NCBI GenBank assembly: GCA_028289365.1
Contig: JANQQM010000060.1
Coordinates: 54,601-118,600, forward strand
From: Salaquimonas sp.
GTDB lineage: Bacteria > Pseudomonadota > Alphaproteobacteria > Rhizobiales > Rhizobiaceae
Direction of reading: 5' to 3'
Length of the DNA stretch: 64,000 nucleotides
Made by a program: the position numbers and the translations under genes. Positions 42,626 to 51,932 of the stretch are shown here, piece by piece. Each line of letters starts with the position of its first letter. Within the stretch, counting starts at the first letter, position 1. The notes under the pieces are model-generated. The model worked only from the letters and a program-made list of their open reading frames with translations, had not been told where the DNA came from and did no database searches.

Positions 42626-44262
42626 AGAAGATCCGCTGCGCGATCTATACACGCAAATCCTCCGAAGAAGGCCTGGAGCAGGACTTCAACTCACTTGATG
42701 CACAGCGTGAGGCCTGTGCATCTTACATTGCCAGTCAGAAGCATGAAGGCTGGACGCTGTTGCCAAATCACTATGATGATGGCGGTATCTCGGGCGGTCA
42801 TCTGGAGCGCCCTGCCCTGCAGCAACTATTGTCTGATGTGGATGATGGGGCAGTTGATCAGATCGTCGTCTACAAGATCGACCGATTGACGCGATCGCTG
42901 GCCGATTTTGCCAGGCTGGTCGATCGCCTTGAAACAGCTGGTGCCTCCTTCGTTTCGGTTACACAATCCTTCAACACAGCAACCAGCATGGGACGTCTAA
43001 CCTTAAATGTCCTGCTTTCCTTTGCCCAGTTTGAACGTGAAGTCACCGCAGAGAGGATAAGAGACAAAATAGCTGCCTCAAAGCAAAAGGGACTGTGGAT
43101 GGGTGGCAGCATTCCGCTTGGCTATGACATTGCCGGGCGAACACTAACAATCAATGAAGGTGAGGCTGAAACGGTTCGGACCTTGTTTGATCTCTATGAG
43201 AAGCACGGAACCGTCCGGGCTGTTGTCGCTGAAGCCGAACAACTGGGATTGCGCTCCAAGGTCCGAACATCACCAAATGGAAGGACTACGGGCGGAAGGC
43301 TGTTTGATCGCGGTCATGTTAATTACCTGCTGACCAATCCGGTCTATGCCGGCAAGATCCGTCACAAGAGCAAGATCCATAACGGATTGCATCCAGCCAT
43401 CATTGAACCGGATCGGTGGCAGGCGGTACAGGCAAGCTTGATGGCACAGGCATCACGTTGCAGGCGGAACCAACGGGACGGTTCCAGGGTATCCCTACTT
43501 GCTGGAAAGCTAAGAGATGAAACCGGCGACAGACTGACGCCAAGCCATACCAACAAGCATGGACAACGCTATCGCTATTATGTCTCTCATCGTTTGATCA
43601 GGCATTCAGGAGAAGCGCATCAAGATGGCTGGCGGTTGCCAGCTAGGCAGCTGGAGGACAGAATTGCAAACGCTGTGCTGGATCATCTGAAAGGCGAGGC
43701 TGCGAGCGATCTATTGCTTGAAGCGACTGCCGACAATATCGCAAAACTTCAAGAGATGATTGAGGCCATGAAAGAAGGTGATCAGAACAGATCACACCTT
43801 TTGTCGCTGATCAACGAAATCCGGCTGGAACCCGGATCTGCATCCATCACCTTGGACCTACAGAAGACAGGCAAGGCACTGAATGTAGATCCGGCGCTCA
43901 TCAATCTGAACCATTTACAGTTCTCTTGCCACTTCCAGACCAGAAAACGTGGTGTGGAAACACGGCTAATCCTTGGTCAGGCAAATCAATCCGTTGACCC
44001 GTTACTGATCCGAAACATCGCCAGGGCCCATCATTGGTATGAAGCTATCAAATCAGGTCTTTCCTATGAGGAGATTGCCAGGCGCGGTCAGGTATCAAAA
44101 CACCGGATCATGCAGACCATCCACCTGGCATTCCTGTCACCGCAAATCGTCAAGGCCATCCTGCAAGGCAATCAACCGACAGACCTGACCACGAAGAAAC
44201 TTCTGCGCAACCCACCTCCCTCATGTTGGAAAGCGCAAATCCAACAGCTGAGCGCGTTATAG
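42622..44262 (+). CDS. large serine recombinase (recombinase family)
   Basis: Site-specific recombinase of 546 residues from ATG 42622. The N-terminal resolvase domain starts CAIYTRKSSEEGLEQDFNSLDAQREAC, with the catalytic Ser in the RKSS motif, and continues with VYKIDRLTRSLADFARLVD and LLSFAQFEREVTAERIRDK. A recombinase domain (GYDIAGRTLTINEGEAETVRTLFDLY, VNYLLTNPVYAGKI) and a long C-terminal part with a helix-turn-helix-like YEEIARRGQVSKHRIMQTIHLA follow. It is intact and could integrate and excise the island. Attachment sites were not identified. Confidence 0.93.
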   Translation: MKKIRCAIYTRKSSEEGLEQDFNSLDAQREACASYIASQKHEGWTLLPNHYDDGGISGGHLERPALQQLLSDVDDGAVDQIVVYKIDRLTRSLADFARLVDRLETAGASFVSVTQSFNTATSMGRLTLNVLLSFAQFEREVTAERIRDKIAASKQKGLWMGGSIPLGYDIAGRTLTINEGEAETVRTLFDLYEKHGTVRAVVAEAEQLGLRSKVRTSPNGRTTGGRLFDRGHVNYLLTNPVYAGKIRHKSKIHNGLHPAIIEPDRWQAVQASLMAQASRCRRNQRDGSRVSLLAGKLRDETGDRLTPSHTNKHGQRYRYYVSHRLIRHSGEAHQDGWRLPARQLEDRIANAVLDHLKGEAASDLLLEATADNIAKLQEMIEAMKEGDQNRSHLLSLINEIRLEPGSASITLDLQKTGKALNVDPALINLNHLQFSCHFQTRKRGVETRLILGQANQSVDPLLIRNIARAHHWYEAIKSGLSYEEIARRGQVSKHRIMQTIHLAFLSPQIVKAILQGNQPTDLTTKKLLRNPPPSCWKAQIQQLSAL

Positions 44263-44480
44263 GCAGGAATTGCCGCCGCTATTGGTAGGATCAGTCACCA
44301 ATTCACGCATCAGCGCAATGCCAAACCCCAGTCCCCAAAAAGCCGAACCGAGACAAAGCCATATAAACGAGCCAATATGAGGGGTAATCTAGTCTCAGGT
44401 CTTGGGCCACTGTTATAACCCATTGAAACTACGCAGCTATTGCCAGGCAGGAGATACTGGTGTGGATTTACGAGAGTGGG

Positions 44481-44555
44481 TGGCTGGGGCGGCTGGATTC
44501 GAACCAGCGCATGGCGATACCAAAAACCGCTGCCTTACCGCTTGGCTACGCCCCA
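44481..44555 (-). tRNA. tRNA-Gln (anticodon TTG)
   Basis: Minus-strand cloverleaf: acceptor TGGGGCG pairs with CGCCCCA, the anticodon loop TTTTGGT gives TTG, and the T-arm is GCTGG-TTCGAAT-CCAGC. CCA is encoded. It lies 218 bp beyond the recombinase stop and so marks the right edge of the mobile module. No duplicate of its 3' end was found elsewhere in the window. Confidence 0.95.
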
Positions 44556-44725
44556 ACAGGACGACCGGACACTCCGGACGAGCGCGGATTGTATACCGAT
44601 TCCGGCTTCGTGCTGCAAGCGCTGCTTTCTCGATTATTAATCGGTCCTCTTGATGTCGAGCAGCGTCAGCCTTCGGATCCGGCTTGATAGGCTTTGAATG
44701 GGCGTTTATATACCGACTCCATTGT

Positions 44726-44802
44726 CGGAGTGTGGCGCAGTCTGGTAGCGCACCTCGTTCGGGACGAGGGGGTCGCAGGTTCAAATCCTGCCACTCCGAC
44801 CA
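44726..44802 (+). tRNA. tRNA-Pro (anticodon CGG)
   Basis: Plus-strand cloverleaf: acceptor CGGAGTG pairs with CACTCCG, anticodon stem CCTCG/CGAGG with loop TTCGGGA gives CGG, T-arm GCAGG-TTCAAAT-CCTGC, and CCA is encoded. It is transcribed away from tRNA-Gln. Confidence 0.96.
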
Positions 44803-45022
44803 ATAAAACAATGGCTTAACAAGCCTGGTGTCGATCCAACTTACGGATTTAGCACGAAAAACCGGTCCAGATGTCGAAATTTGACGAGAATTTTGCGTCG
44901 CATATTCGGGCAGCCGCCTTTTCGGAATTCCAATCGTGCCATATCAGGGACCTGAACGCCCTTCTTGACAATCGTTGACCACTGATAAATTGCCATGCTT
45001 TCCGGGCCGGCATAGCTGCAAG

Positions 45023-45811
45023 TCAGGACATGATCAGCCCGCCATCGACGTTGATGGTCTGGCCGGTGATGTAGGCAGCGTCCCTGGATGCCAAAAAAGC
45101 GACCAGCCCAGACACATCTTCCCCTGTTCCAACCCGGCCTATGGGGACCTGTTTTTCTACCCAATCGTTCATCAGTCCGCCAGGCTCGTATCCGCCAAGC
45201 AGTTCCCCCCATTTTTCATCATTATAGGTCCACATGTCGGTATCGATTATGCCGGGACAAATGGCATTTACCGTTATTTGCTCCTTGGCGACTTCCTTTG
45301 CCAGACTCTGGGTTACGCCGACAACGCCGAATTTCGATGCCGCGTAGTGAGGTGTGTAGATGAACCCTTGGCGGGCCTGGCCTGATGCCGTGTTTATCAG
45401 CGCACCACCCTCGCCATGTTTGCGCATGCAGGCGATCGCCTCCTGACAACACAAGAACACGCCCTTGGTGTTCACATCCATGATCAGGTCCCATTCAGCT
45501 TCTGTCATGTCTTCAATCTTGGCGATCGTTATGACACCTGCGTTTTGAATGGAGATATTGACCTCGCCAAATTTGTTCTCGGCAAACTTGTAAAGTTCCT
45601 TCACCTCATCGACCAATGACACATCTGCCACCATGGATTCGGCATTCGCGCCATCATCTCGAAGCGCCTGTGCAATTGCTTCAACCCTGTCATCAATGGC
45701 GCTGACAACGACGTTCGCTCCTTCATTGGCAAAGCGTTTGGCGATTGCTGCACCGATACCGCCGCTGGCACCGGTAATGACAGCAGTTTTTCCTGAAAAG
45801 CGCTTGTCCAA
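45023..45811 (-). CDS. short-chain dehydrogenase/reductase (SDR)
   Basis: A 262-residue classical SDR that oxidises or reduces a polyol/ketose pair with NAD(P). TGASGGIGAAI binds the cofactor, NAG follows strand four, and catalytic Ser plus YAASK are intact; the C-terminal YITGQTINVDGGLIMS is typical of sorbitol/xylitol-dehydrogenase-like and acetoin-reductase-like SDRs. It is the last gene of the RbsABC-like operon, 12 bp after a second SDR. Confidence 0.9.
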   Translation of the reverse strand: MDKRFSGKTAVITGASGGIGAAIAKRFANEGANVVVSAIDDRVEAIAQALRDDGANAESMVADVSLVDEVKELYKFAENKFGEVNISIQNAGVITIAKIEDMTEAEWDLIMDVNTKGVFLCCQEAIACMRKHGEGGALINTASGQARQGFIYTPHYAASKFGVVGVTQSLAKEVAKEQITVNAICPGIIDTDMWTYNDEKWGELLGGYEPGGLMNDWVEKQVPIGRVGTGEDVSGLVAFLASRDAAYITGQTINVDGGLIMS

Positions 45812-45823
45812 AGATTTAGCCTC

Positions 45824-46603
45824 CTACCAACACACAAAACCACCATCGACGATCAGGTCGATGCCGGTGACAAAACTCGATGCATCACTTGCGAGAAAAA
45901 CAGCAGGTCCGGCCATTTCTTCCGGCTCGGCGACGCGTTGTATCGGCGTATCTGCTGCGAAGCCTTTCAATTGCTCAGCAACTTCCGGCCGTTTGTTCAT
46001 CGGTGTCAGTGTATAGCCCGGACTAATCGCATTTACTCTGACACCGCTAGCGGCCCACTCAGTTGCCAGACTCTTTGTCATGTGAATGACGGCAGCCTTT
46101 GAAGAGTTGTAATGGGCTTGCGTCAGACCACGATTGGAAATTGACCCCGACATGGACGCGATGTTGATGATGGAGCCCTTTCCCCTCGGCAGCATGGATT
46201 TGGCTTCTGCCTGACAGGACAGAAAAAGTCCTTCGACATTGACCGCATATAAAGATCGCCACTGGTCAATCGACATGTCCAAAGCGGGAGCCGCATTTGC
46301 AACACCGGCATTATTCACCGCAATCGTCAACTTGCCGAGCTCGGCCTCGGTGCGGGCGACGGCAGTCTCCATGTCACCGGGAACTTCAATCGACGCTTCA
46401 ACCGTTACGGCATTTCGCCCCGTATCACGTACCTGCTGTGCGGTTTTTTCCAATCCGCCGCGAGATGCATGCCCCACACAAGCTATATCGGCACCTGCCT
46501 GTGCCAAGCCTATCGCGATCGCCTGTCCAATCCCGCTACCGGCACCGGTGACAAGTGCAACTTGTCCAGTCAGGTCGAACTGTTCAGGTATCGTTTTTGT
46601 CAC
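45824..46603 (-). CDS. short-chain dehydrogenase/reductase (SDR)
   Basis: A 259-residue SDR when started at GTG 46603, which GGGAG precedes; the track start is a TTG at 46633 overlapping the ATPase stop by 4 nt and remains possible. It has TGAGSGIGQAI, NNAGV, a Ser in NIASMSGS and YNSSK, plus the C-terminal FVTGIDLIVDGGFVCW. Tandem with another SDR, it suggests two sequential oxidation/reduction steps on the imported polyol. Confidence 0.88.
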   Translation of the reverse strand: MTKTIPEQFDLTGQVALVTGAGSGIGQAIAIGLAQAGADIACVGHASRGGLEKTAQQVRDTGRNAVTVEASIEVPGDMETAVARTEAELGKLTIAVNNAGVANAAPALDMSIDQWRSLYAVNVEGLFLSCQAEAKSMLPRGKGSIINIASMSGSISNRGLTQAHYNSSKAAVIHMTKSLATEWAASGVRVNAISPGYTLTPMNKRPEVAEQLKGFAADTPIQRVAEPEEMAGPAVFLASDASSFVTGIDLIVDGGFVCW

Positions 46604-46629
46604 CTCGAGCTCTCCCTCGCCATGAACCG

Positions 46630-48141
46630 TCAATTGAATTGTGTGGCAAGTTCCATGACCGAGACATCATTGGCTTGAGTACGGTCAAGAATGCCCTGAG
46701 GAGACCCGTCCGCCATCACCATGATCCGGTTTGAAAGACCAAGCACCTCTTCAAGATCGGAACTGACCACGACAACAGCTATTCCCCTGCTCGCGAGTTC
46801 GACAACAATCTCGTAGATCGTGGAACGAGCGCCGACATCAATTCCCCTGGTTGGCTCATCAAGGACGACAATCTCGGGATCACGGGCGAGCCATTTTGCC
46901 AGCACCACTTTCTGCTGGTTCCCTCCGGACATCTCGTCTGCATCCTGCCAACCCTGTCCTTTTACACCGAATTTTTCGATACATTCGCCGGCAAACTTGC
47001 GGACCCAGCCCTTTGTTATCCAGCCGCTTCTGGTCACCGACTGCCTATTCGCATAACCGATATTCTCCTCGATACTGTGATCGAGTACCAGGCCCTGCAA
47101 TTTTCGGTCCTCCGGGACGAGCACCATGCCATTGCGGATGGCATCGGCCGGTGTCCTGGGCGTAACTTCCTGTCCTTTCAAAAATACCTGACCGGAGGCA
47201 ATCGCGTCTGCTCCGGTAATGGCTCTGACCAATTCTGTTCGCCCTGCCCCAACCAGCCCGGCAATCCCAAAAATTTCACCCGCATTCACCCGGAAACTGA
47301 CATTCGAAAATGAGTCGTCCGAAGCGCTTACATTCCTGACATCCAGCAATGTCTCTTCACCAGGAGACGGGATTTCCGGAAACATGCGTTCAAGGCTGCG
47401 GCCGACCATGGCCTCGACGATCGAACGAACCGGAACATCCGCGCTGTCGAATTCCTGGACTTTGTCTCCATCGCGCAGGACCACGATGCGGTCGGCAATC
47501 TTCCGGATTTCTTCCAGCCTATGGGAAATATAGATGATCCCGACACCTTCAGACTTAAGCTGCTCAACTTGCTTGAACAGCAGTTCTGTCTCGGCTCCGC
47601 CGAGCGCAGCGGTTGGTTCATCAAGAATGAGCAATTTTGCATCCAGCGTCAGCGCCTTGGCAATTTCAATCAGTTGCTGATTGGCCGTGGAAAGACCTTC
47701 GACCAGTCGCTTGGAGGAAATATTCAATCCGAGTCTCTGGAGACCCTGACTGGCCCGCTTCTCCATATATGCTCTGTCAACTCTACCGTGCCTCATCGGA
47801 TACCGGCCGACGAAAATATTCTCCGCAATCGAGAGGTGAGGCAACAGAAGAAGCTCCTGGTGGATCATGGCAATACCACCTTCAATTGCTTCTTTTGGAC
47901 GTGCGGGAGAATAGGTCGCCCCCTGCCACATCATTTCACCCGCACTGGGCTGGATGGCGCCGGAAATGATATTCGACAATGTCGATTTTCCGGCGCCATT
48001 TTCACCAAGCAGCGCAACGACCTCACCTGGACGGACGTTTAGGTCAACGCCGTGCAGTACTTCAGTGGGACCAAAACTCTTTCTGATCCCACGAAGCGAG
48101 AGTAATGCAGGAGCGTCAGGCGAAGCCAATACGTTGCTCAA
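46630..48141 (-). CDS. sugar ABC transporter ATP-binding protein (RbsA-like, two domains)
   Basis: A 503-residue tandem ATPase of a CUT2 importer. The first domain has Walker A GENGAGKST, signature LSTANQQL and Walker B LLILDEPTAALG; the second has the degenerate Walker A region GLVGAGRTEL, signature MSGGNQQKVVLAKWL and IVVLDEPTRGID. One or both sites being degenerate in the P-loop is normal for RbsA/MglA. It follows the binding protein and permease genes. Confidence 0.93.
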   Translation of the reverse strand: MSNVLASPDAPALLSLRGIRKSFGPTEVLHGVDLNVRPGEVVALLGENGAGKSTLSNIISGAIQPSAGEMMWQGATYSPARPKEAIEGGIAMIHQELLLLPHLSIAENIFVGRYPMRHGRVDRAYMEKRASQGLQRLGLNISSKRLVEGLSTANQQLIEIAKALTLDAKLLILDEPTAALGGAETELLFKQVEQLKSEGVGIIYISHRLEEIRKIADRIVVLRDGDKVQEFDSADVPVRSIVEAMVGRSLERMFPEIPSPGEETLLDVRNVSASDDSFSNVSFRVNAGEIFGIAGLVGAGRTELVRAITGADAIASGQVFLKGQEVTPRTPADAIRNGMVLVPEDRKLQGLVLDHSIEENIGYANRQSVTRSGWITKGWVRKFAGECIEKFGVKGQGWQDADEMSGGNQQKVVLAKWLARDPEIVVLDEPTRGIDVGARSTIYEIVVELASRGIAVVVVSSDLEEVLGLSNRIMVMADGSPQGILDRTQANDVSVMELATQFN

Positions 48142-48167
48142 TCAATCCATGTTGGAATCCAACTCCA

Positions 48168-49109
48168 TCACGGATGTTTTTCGACGAATTTTTGTGCGTT
48201 TTCACATGTGGTCAGAACCGCGTTCGGAATTTGCCGGGCAGGAACCACCGCATCATTGACCACTGCAATTGCCGAATTCACCGCCAGGACGCCCATTGCC
48301 TGGGTGCTTTGCGTTGCAGTGACGATGAATGGCGTGTCGCACTTGGCCAGAGATTCCAGAGCGGCAACATCACCGTCGTAGCCACCTACGAAAATCTGGT
48401 CAGACAGGCCTGCACCTTCCACTGCCTTGGCCGCACCCATGGCAATAGCATCTGCCTGGCCAAAGATGATCTTGATGTCCGGATGGGCCTGAAGCATGTT
48501 CTGACCAATGGAAAAACCTTCGTCCGGCGACCACATCTGTGTCCACTGCTGATCGACCAGCTCAATTCCTGGGTTCTCGTCGATTGCGCGCTTGCAACCT
48601 TCATAGCGCTGCACTTCCGGTGTCGTGCCCTTTTGGCCATGAATGATGACCATCTTGCCCTTCCCTTCAGCAAGACCGATCAGGTGGGAACAGACTTCAT
48701 AGGATGAAAGAATGTTTTCGCCGTAAATGACGGTATCGCCAGGCTCGCCTTCAGGCTCGCGGTCAACATTGATCACCGGGATACCTTCTGCCCGGGCGAG
48801 GCGCGTCGGAACTGTTGCCGCAGCAGCACCAGCAGGAATGTAAATGAAAGCGTCGATGCCCTGTGTCAACAGATCCTGCACCTGGCTAACCTGGGTATTG
48901 GTGTCGCCTTTTGCGTCAACCGTGATGACCTCGATGCCAAGTTTTTTGGCGTATCCTTCAACGCCCAGTTTGATCTGGTTGAAATAATCTGCCTGAAGAT
49001 TTGGAACCGCAAGCCCGATTTTCTCGATGCCCACTCCCTGAGCGGACGCTGTTCCAGCGATACCTGCAATTGCAGTAGCTGCAAACATTGCCTTGATGAT
49101 TGACTTCAT
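48168..49109 (-). CDS. periplasmic sugar-binding protein (RbsB-like)
   Basis: Starts at ATG 49109 after AGGAGGAG, giving the signal peptide MKSIIKAMFAATAIAGIAGTASA; the track start at 49166 adds 19 residues. 313 residues with the type-1 periplasmic-binding fold (KIGLAVPNLQADYFNQIKLGVEGYAKKLG, TQGIDAFIYIPAGAAAATVPTRLARAEGIPVINVDRE, GYDGDVAALESLA). The ligand is probably a tetritol, pentitol or pentose, to judge from the kinase, SDRs and SorC regulator in the locus. Confidence 0.9.
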   Translation of the reverse strand: MKSIIKAMFAATAIAGIAGTASAQGVGIEKIGLAVPNLQADYFNQIKLGVEGYAKKLGIEVITVDAKGDTNTQVSQVQDLLTQGIDAFIYIPAGAAAATVPTRLARAEGIPVINVDREPEGEPGDTVIYGENILSSYEVCSHLIGLAEGKGKMVIIHGQKGTTPEVQRYEGCKRAIDENPGIELVDQQWTQMWSPDEGFSIGQNMLQAHPDIKIIFGQADAIAMGAAKAVEGAGLSDQIFVGGYDGDVAALESLAKCDTPFIVTATQSTQAMGVLAVNSAIAVVNDAVVPARQIPNAVLTTCENAQKFVEKHP

Positions 49110-49187
49110 GGATATCTCCTCCTTGTTGAATTGGTCCATTTTTAGATGGTACCTGTTACGGCCCAAGCCCGAGCCATTAGTGAGATT

Positions 49188-50237
49188 TCATTTCTTTCTA
49201 TGCTTGAACGTTTCGGCGGCCACAGCGAGTACAATGACCAGACCGATGATGACGGATTGCAGAAATGGTGAAACGCTTAGTAGGTTCAGCCCATTGCGAA
49301 GCACGCCAATTATCAGCACGCCAATAATCGTACCGCCGACACCACCGGTGCCGCCGGACAGGCTGGTTCCGCCAATGACAACCGCGGCAATCGCATCGAG
49401 TTCGTACGCTATACCGATGCTGGGTTGAACCGCGTCGAGCCTTGCTGCAAGCGTGACGCCGGCAAGTCCGGCCAACATGGCGCAGAACATGTAAACAAGC
49501 ACCGTTGAGCGCTTAACATTAATGCCTGCCAGTCGGGCAACTTCGGGATTGCCGCCGATCGCATAAAGCGATCTTCCACCGGCGCGATACCGCTGGAAGA
49601 GGATTGCAACGACAAACACCGCCAGCATTATCGCGACAGTAGTTGTCAGAAATCCGCCATGACGAATTATCGCTGACAGGTTGAACCATGGGGGAAACCC
49701 GATGAGCTGAGAACCATCGGTGATCATGTTTGCCAGTCCCCTGGCAATCGACATCATGGCGAGTGTGGCCACAAAGGCGGGAACCTTGAATTCGGTTATC
49801 AGAATGCCGGCGACAATTCCCACTACAGCGGATGCCGCCAAAGCGCCGATGATGGCGATCCCCATCGGCATGCCGGCAACAATATTCAAATAGCCTAGGA
49901 CCATCATGGAAAGCGCCAGCACCGAACCGACTGAGAGGTCAATTCCGCCAATCAGGATAACAAAGGTCATTCCGACCGCGATAATCCCCAATACGGTTAT
50001 CTGGTCCAGGATGTTCAGGAAATTTCTTAGCGAAAGAAAAGAGTCTGTAGCAAAGCTTAGCACGATGCACAGGGCAATCAGGCCCAGAAGAGGACCGGTC
50101 GAACCACCAAACAGGTTAGAGAGCTTGAATCGCCCTGTTTCTTTCTGTTCACCCCCTCCGGTGACAGTATCTCCGACATCCGTTTGTGCCAATTCAGATC
50201 CCACCCATTCCATCTCTGGCGGCAAGGCAAATCGCAA
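49188..50237 (-). CDS. sugar ABC transporter permease (RbsC-like)
   Basis: A 349-residue CUT2 permease with GGIDLSVGSVLALSMM and the coupling motif DAIAAVVIGGTSLSGGTGGVGG. The track start is a TTG at 50237; an in-frame ATG at 50213 (MEWVGSELAQ) is an alternative, and a GGAGGAGG about 20 nt upstream of the TTG leaves the choice uncertain. It is the first gene of the leftward operon, unlike the other two importers where the binding protein comes first. Confidence 0.9.
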   Translation of the reverse strand: MRFALPPEMEWVGSELAQTDVGDTVTGGGEQKETGRFKLSNLFGGSTGPLLGLIALCIVLSFATDSFLSLRNFLNILDQITVLGIIAVGMTFVILIGGIDLSVGSVLALSMMVLGYLNIVAGMPMGIAIIGALAASAVVGIVAGILITEFKVPAFVATLAMMSIARGLANMITDGSQLIGFPPWFNLSAIIRHGGFLTTTVAIMLAVFVVAILFQRYRAGGRSLYAIGGNPEVARLAGINVKRSTVLVYMFCAMLAGLAGVTLAARLDAVQPSIGIAYELDAIAAVVIGGTSLSGGTGGVGGTIIGVLIIGVLRNGLNLLSVSPFLQSVIIGLVIVLAVAAETFKHRKK

Positions 50238-50595
50238 TTATCATTCTATCGAGACCTCCTCCACGATGAAAAATAATTTTTGGCTTTCCTAATTGTTCAA
50301 TAGAACTAGAAACGTTAACCAATGTCAATGGCGCTGAACCATGCACCAACTCCAATCCGATATTCCAGCCGAGAGAACAACTTCGATGCCAGTATATTCC
50401 TAAATTCCGTGATTATCAGCGAACTTCATAGAGCGGTTGTATGTGGGCGCTCGATTCTATCCACAATATATTTTGAACACGTCATTTGTCCGAAAATTGC
50501 CTAACTAGAAAAAATTGGTGTAATTTTGCATTTTGAAAATTAATATGTTCATATAGTTTGTTGTATCCGTTTTGCGGGTTTGGAGGAGAAACCGC
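50238..50595. promoter_or_regulatory. divergent promoter region of the polyol-type locus
   Basis: 358 AT-rich bp between the permease and the COG4091-like gene, with two short dyads: GTTC-AATA-GAAC (50295-50306) and ATATG-TT-CATAT (50543-50554), which share TGTTCA followed by ATAG. They are possible sites for the SorC regulator encoded at 53.4 kb. No gene is seen. Confidence 0.4.
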
Positions 50596-51921
50596 ATGAG
50601 CAATCCATATTTCGCTGACGCGTTGCTCGCTCGAGCCGAGGAAAAAGGCCCTGTCACCATTGGGCTGGCTGGCGCGGGCCAGATGGGTACAGACATTGTC
50701 GTTCAAGTCTCGCTGATGCCGGGCATACGTATTGGGGCCATCTCAGAAATTCGGCCTGATGGTGCAGTGGAGGCGCTGAAAATTGCGGGCTATGATGAGA
50801 ATGATTTTGCCTATGCATCAAATGCCAATGAGATCGATGCGGTGATTGAAGCGGGCAAGGTGGCAATTACGGAAAACCTGGATGCGCTAGCGGCCGCGGG
50901 ACGGTTGGACGTGGTGGTTGATGCGACCGGAAACCCCAATGTCGGTACGATGTTTGCCCTGGAAGTCATGCGAAACGGCAAGCATATCGTTATGTTGAAT
51001 GTGGAAGCGGACATAACAATCGGCCGATATCTAAAGGAACAGGCGCGCAAGGCAGGTGTGGTCTACACCGGCGCAGCAGGTGATGAACCGGCCTGTACAC
51101 TCGAGATCATCGGATTCGCGCGCAGCCTGGGCATGACAGTTGTTGCAGCAGGAAAGGGCAAGAACAATCCGCTGAAACTGGATGCCGTACCGGAAGAGTA
51201 TGAAACCGAAGCGCGACAGAGAAACATGAATGCGCGCATGCTGGTGGAATTTGTCGACGGCTCCAAAACGGCAATCGAAATGGTAGCGATTGCCAACTCT
51301 ACCGGCCTGGTCCCTGATGTACCCGGCATGCATGGGCCAACCGCCACGCTCGACGAATTGTCTTCAGTTTTGTGTCCACGCAAAGATGGCGGAATATTAC
51401 ATCGAAAGGGCGTGGTCGATTATTCGATTGGCAAGGGTGTAGCACCGGGTGTGTTCTGCATTGTTGAGACACAACATCCCCGAATCTTGGAGCGTATGAT
51501 CGATCTGAAGATGGGTAATGGACCCTACTTCACCCTATACCGGCCGTATCACCTTACCAGCATCGAAGTTCCACTCTCTGCCGCTCGCGCGGTAATTCAC
51601 AATACCGCAGACATGGTTCCCCTGGATAACCCGGTAGCTGAGGCGGTTGCTGTCGCCAAGCGCGACCTCAAACCAGGTGAGACGCTTGGAATGATCGGTG
51701 AATCCGAATATCGTGGCATGGCCATAAACTGGCAGGAGGGAAGAGATGCGGGCTGTATTCCAATCGGTCTCGCAGAAAAAGCGATAATCAATGAGCCGGT
51801 CAAGGAAGGGGATATGCTCACATACAAGAATTGTACGCCTGACGAGTCACTCATAATTACAAAACTCCGTCGGCAACTGGATCAATTGGACGGTCAGCTG
51901 ACCGGATCCAACGTCGCCTGA
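50596..51921 (+). CDS. NAD(P)-dependent oxidoreductase, homoserine-dehydrogenase-like with SAF domain (COG4091-like)
   Basis: Starts at ATG 50596 after TGGAGGAG; the track TTG at 50572 precedes this site. The 441-residue protein has an N-terminal Rossmann fold (VTIGLAGAGQMGTDIVVQ), DATGNPNVG and KHIVMLNVEADITIG, and a C-terminal SAF-like domain (VAVAKRDLKPGETLGMIGESEYRG). Such proteins sit in sugar-acid and tetritol/pentose catabolic operons, but few have a proven reaction. It is followed 11 bp later by the FGGY kinase. Confidence 0.82.
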   Translation: MSNPYFADALLARAEEKGPVTIGLAGAGQMGTDIVVQVSLMPGIRIGAISEIRPDGAVEALKIAGYDENDFAYASNANEIDAVIEAGKVAITENLDALAAAGRLDVVVDATGNPNVGTMFALEVMRNGKHIVMLNVEADITIGRYLKEQARKAGVVYTGAAGDEPACTLEIIGFARSLGMTVVAAGKGKNNPLKLDAVPEEYETEARQRNMNARMLVEFVDGSKTAIEMVAIANSTGLVPDVPGMHGPTATLDELSSVLCPRKDGGILHRKGVVDYSIGKGVAPGVFCIVETQHPRILERMIDLKMGNGPYFTLYRPYHLTSIEVPLSAARAVIHNTADMVPLDNPVAEAVAVAKRDLKPGETLGMIGESEYRGMAINWQEGRDAGCIPIGLAEKAIINEPVKEGDMLTYKNCTPDESLIITKLRRQLDQLDGQLTGSNVA

Positions 51922-51932
51922 GGCCTACGGTT

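Noticed and set aside
44257-44395. Minus-strand frame reading ..HIGSFIWLCLGSAFWGLGFGIALMRELVTDP.. just behind the recombinase
   Set aside because: It looks like a membrane-protein tail, possibly truncated by the element, but has no start codon in a sensible place and overlaps the recombinase end; too little to call a gene.
44481-44802. tRNA-Gln or tRNA-Pro as attachment site with a duplicated 3' end
   Set aside because: I looked for the 3' halves of both tRNAs near 7.4-7.9 kb, 34.3-34.7 kb and 41.3-41.5 kb and saw no copy; large serine recombinases also do not usually use tRNA genes.
44437-44811. ORF starting MFYWSEWQDLNLRPPRPERGA
   Set aside because: It is the well-known false translation across tRNA genes; it covers tRNA-Pro and tRNA-Gln here.
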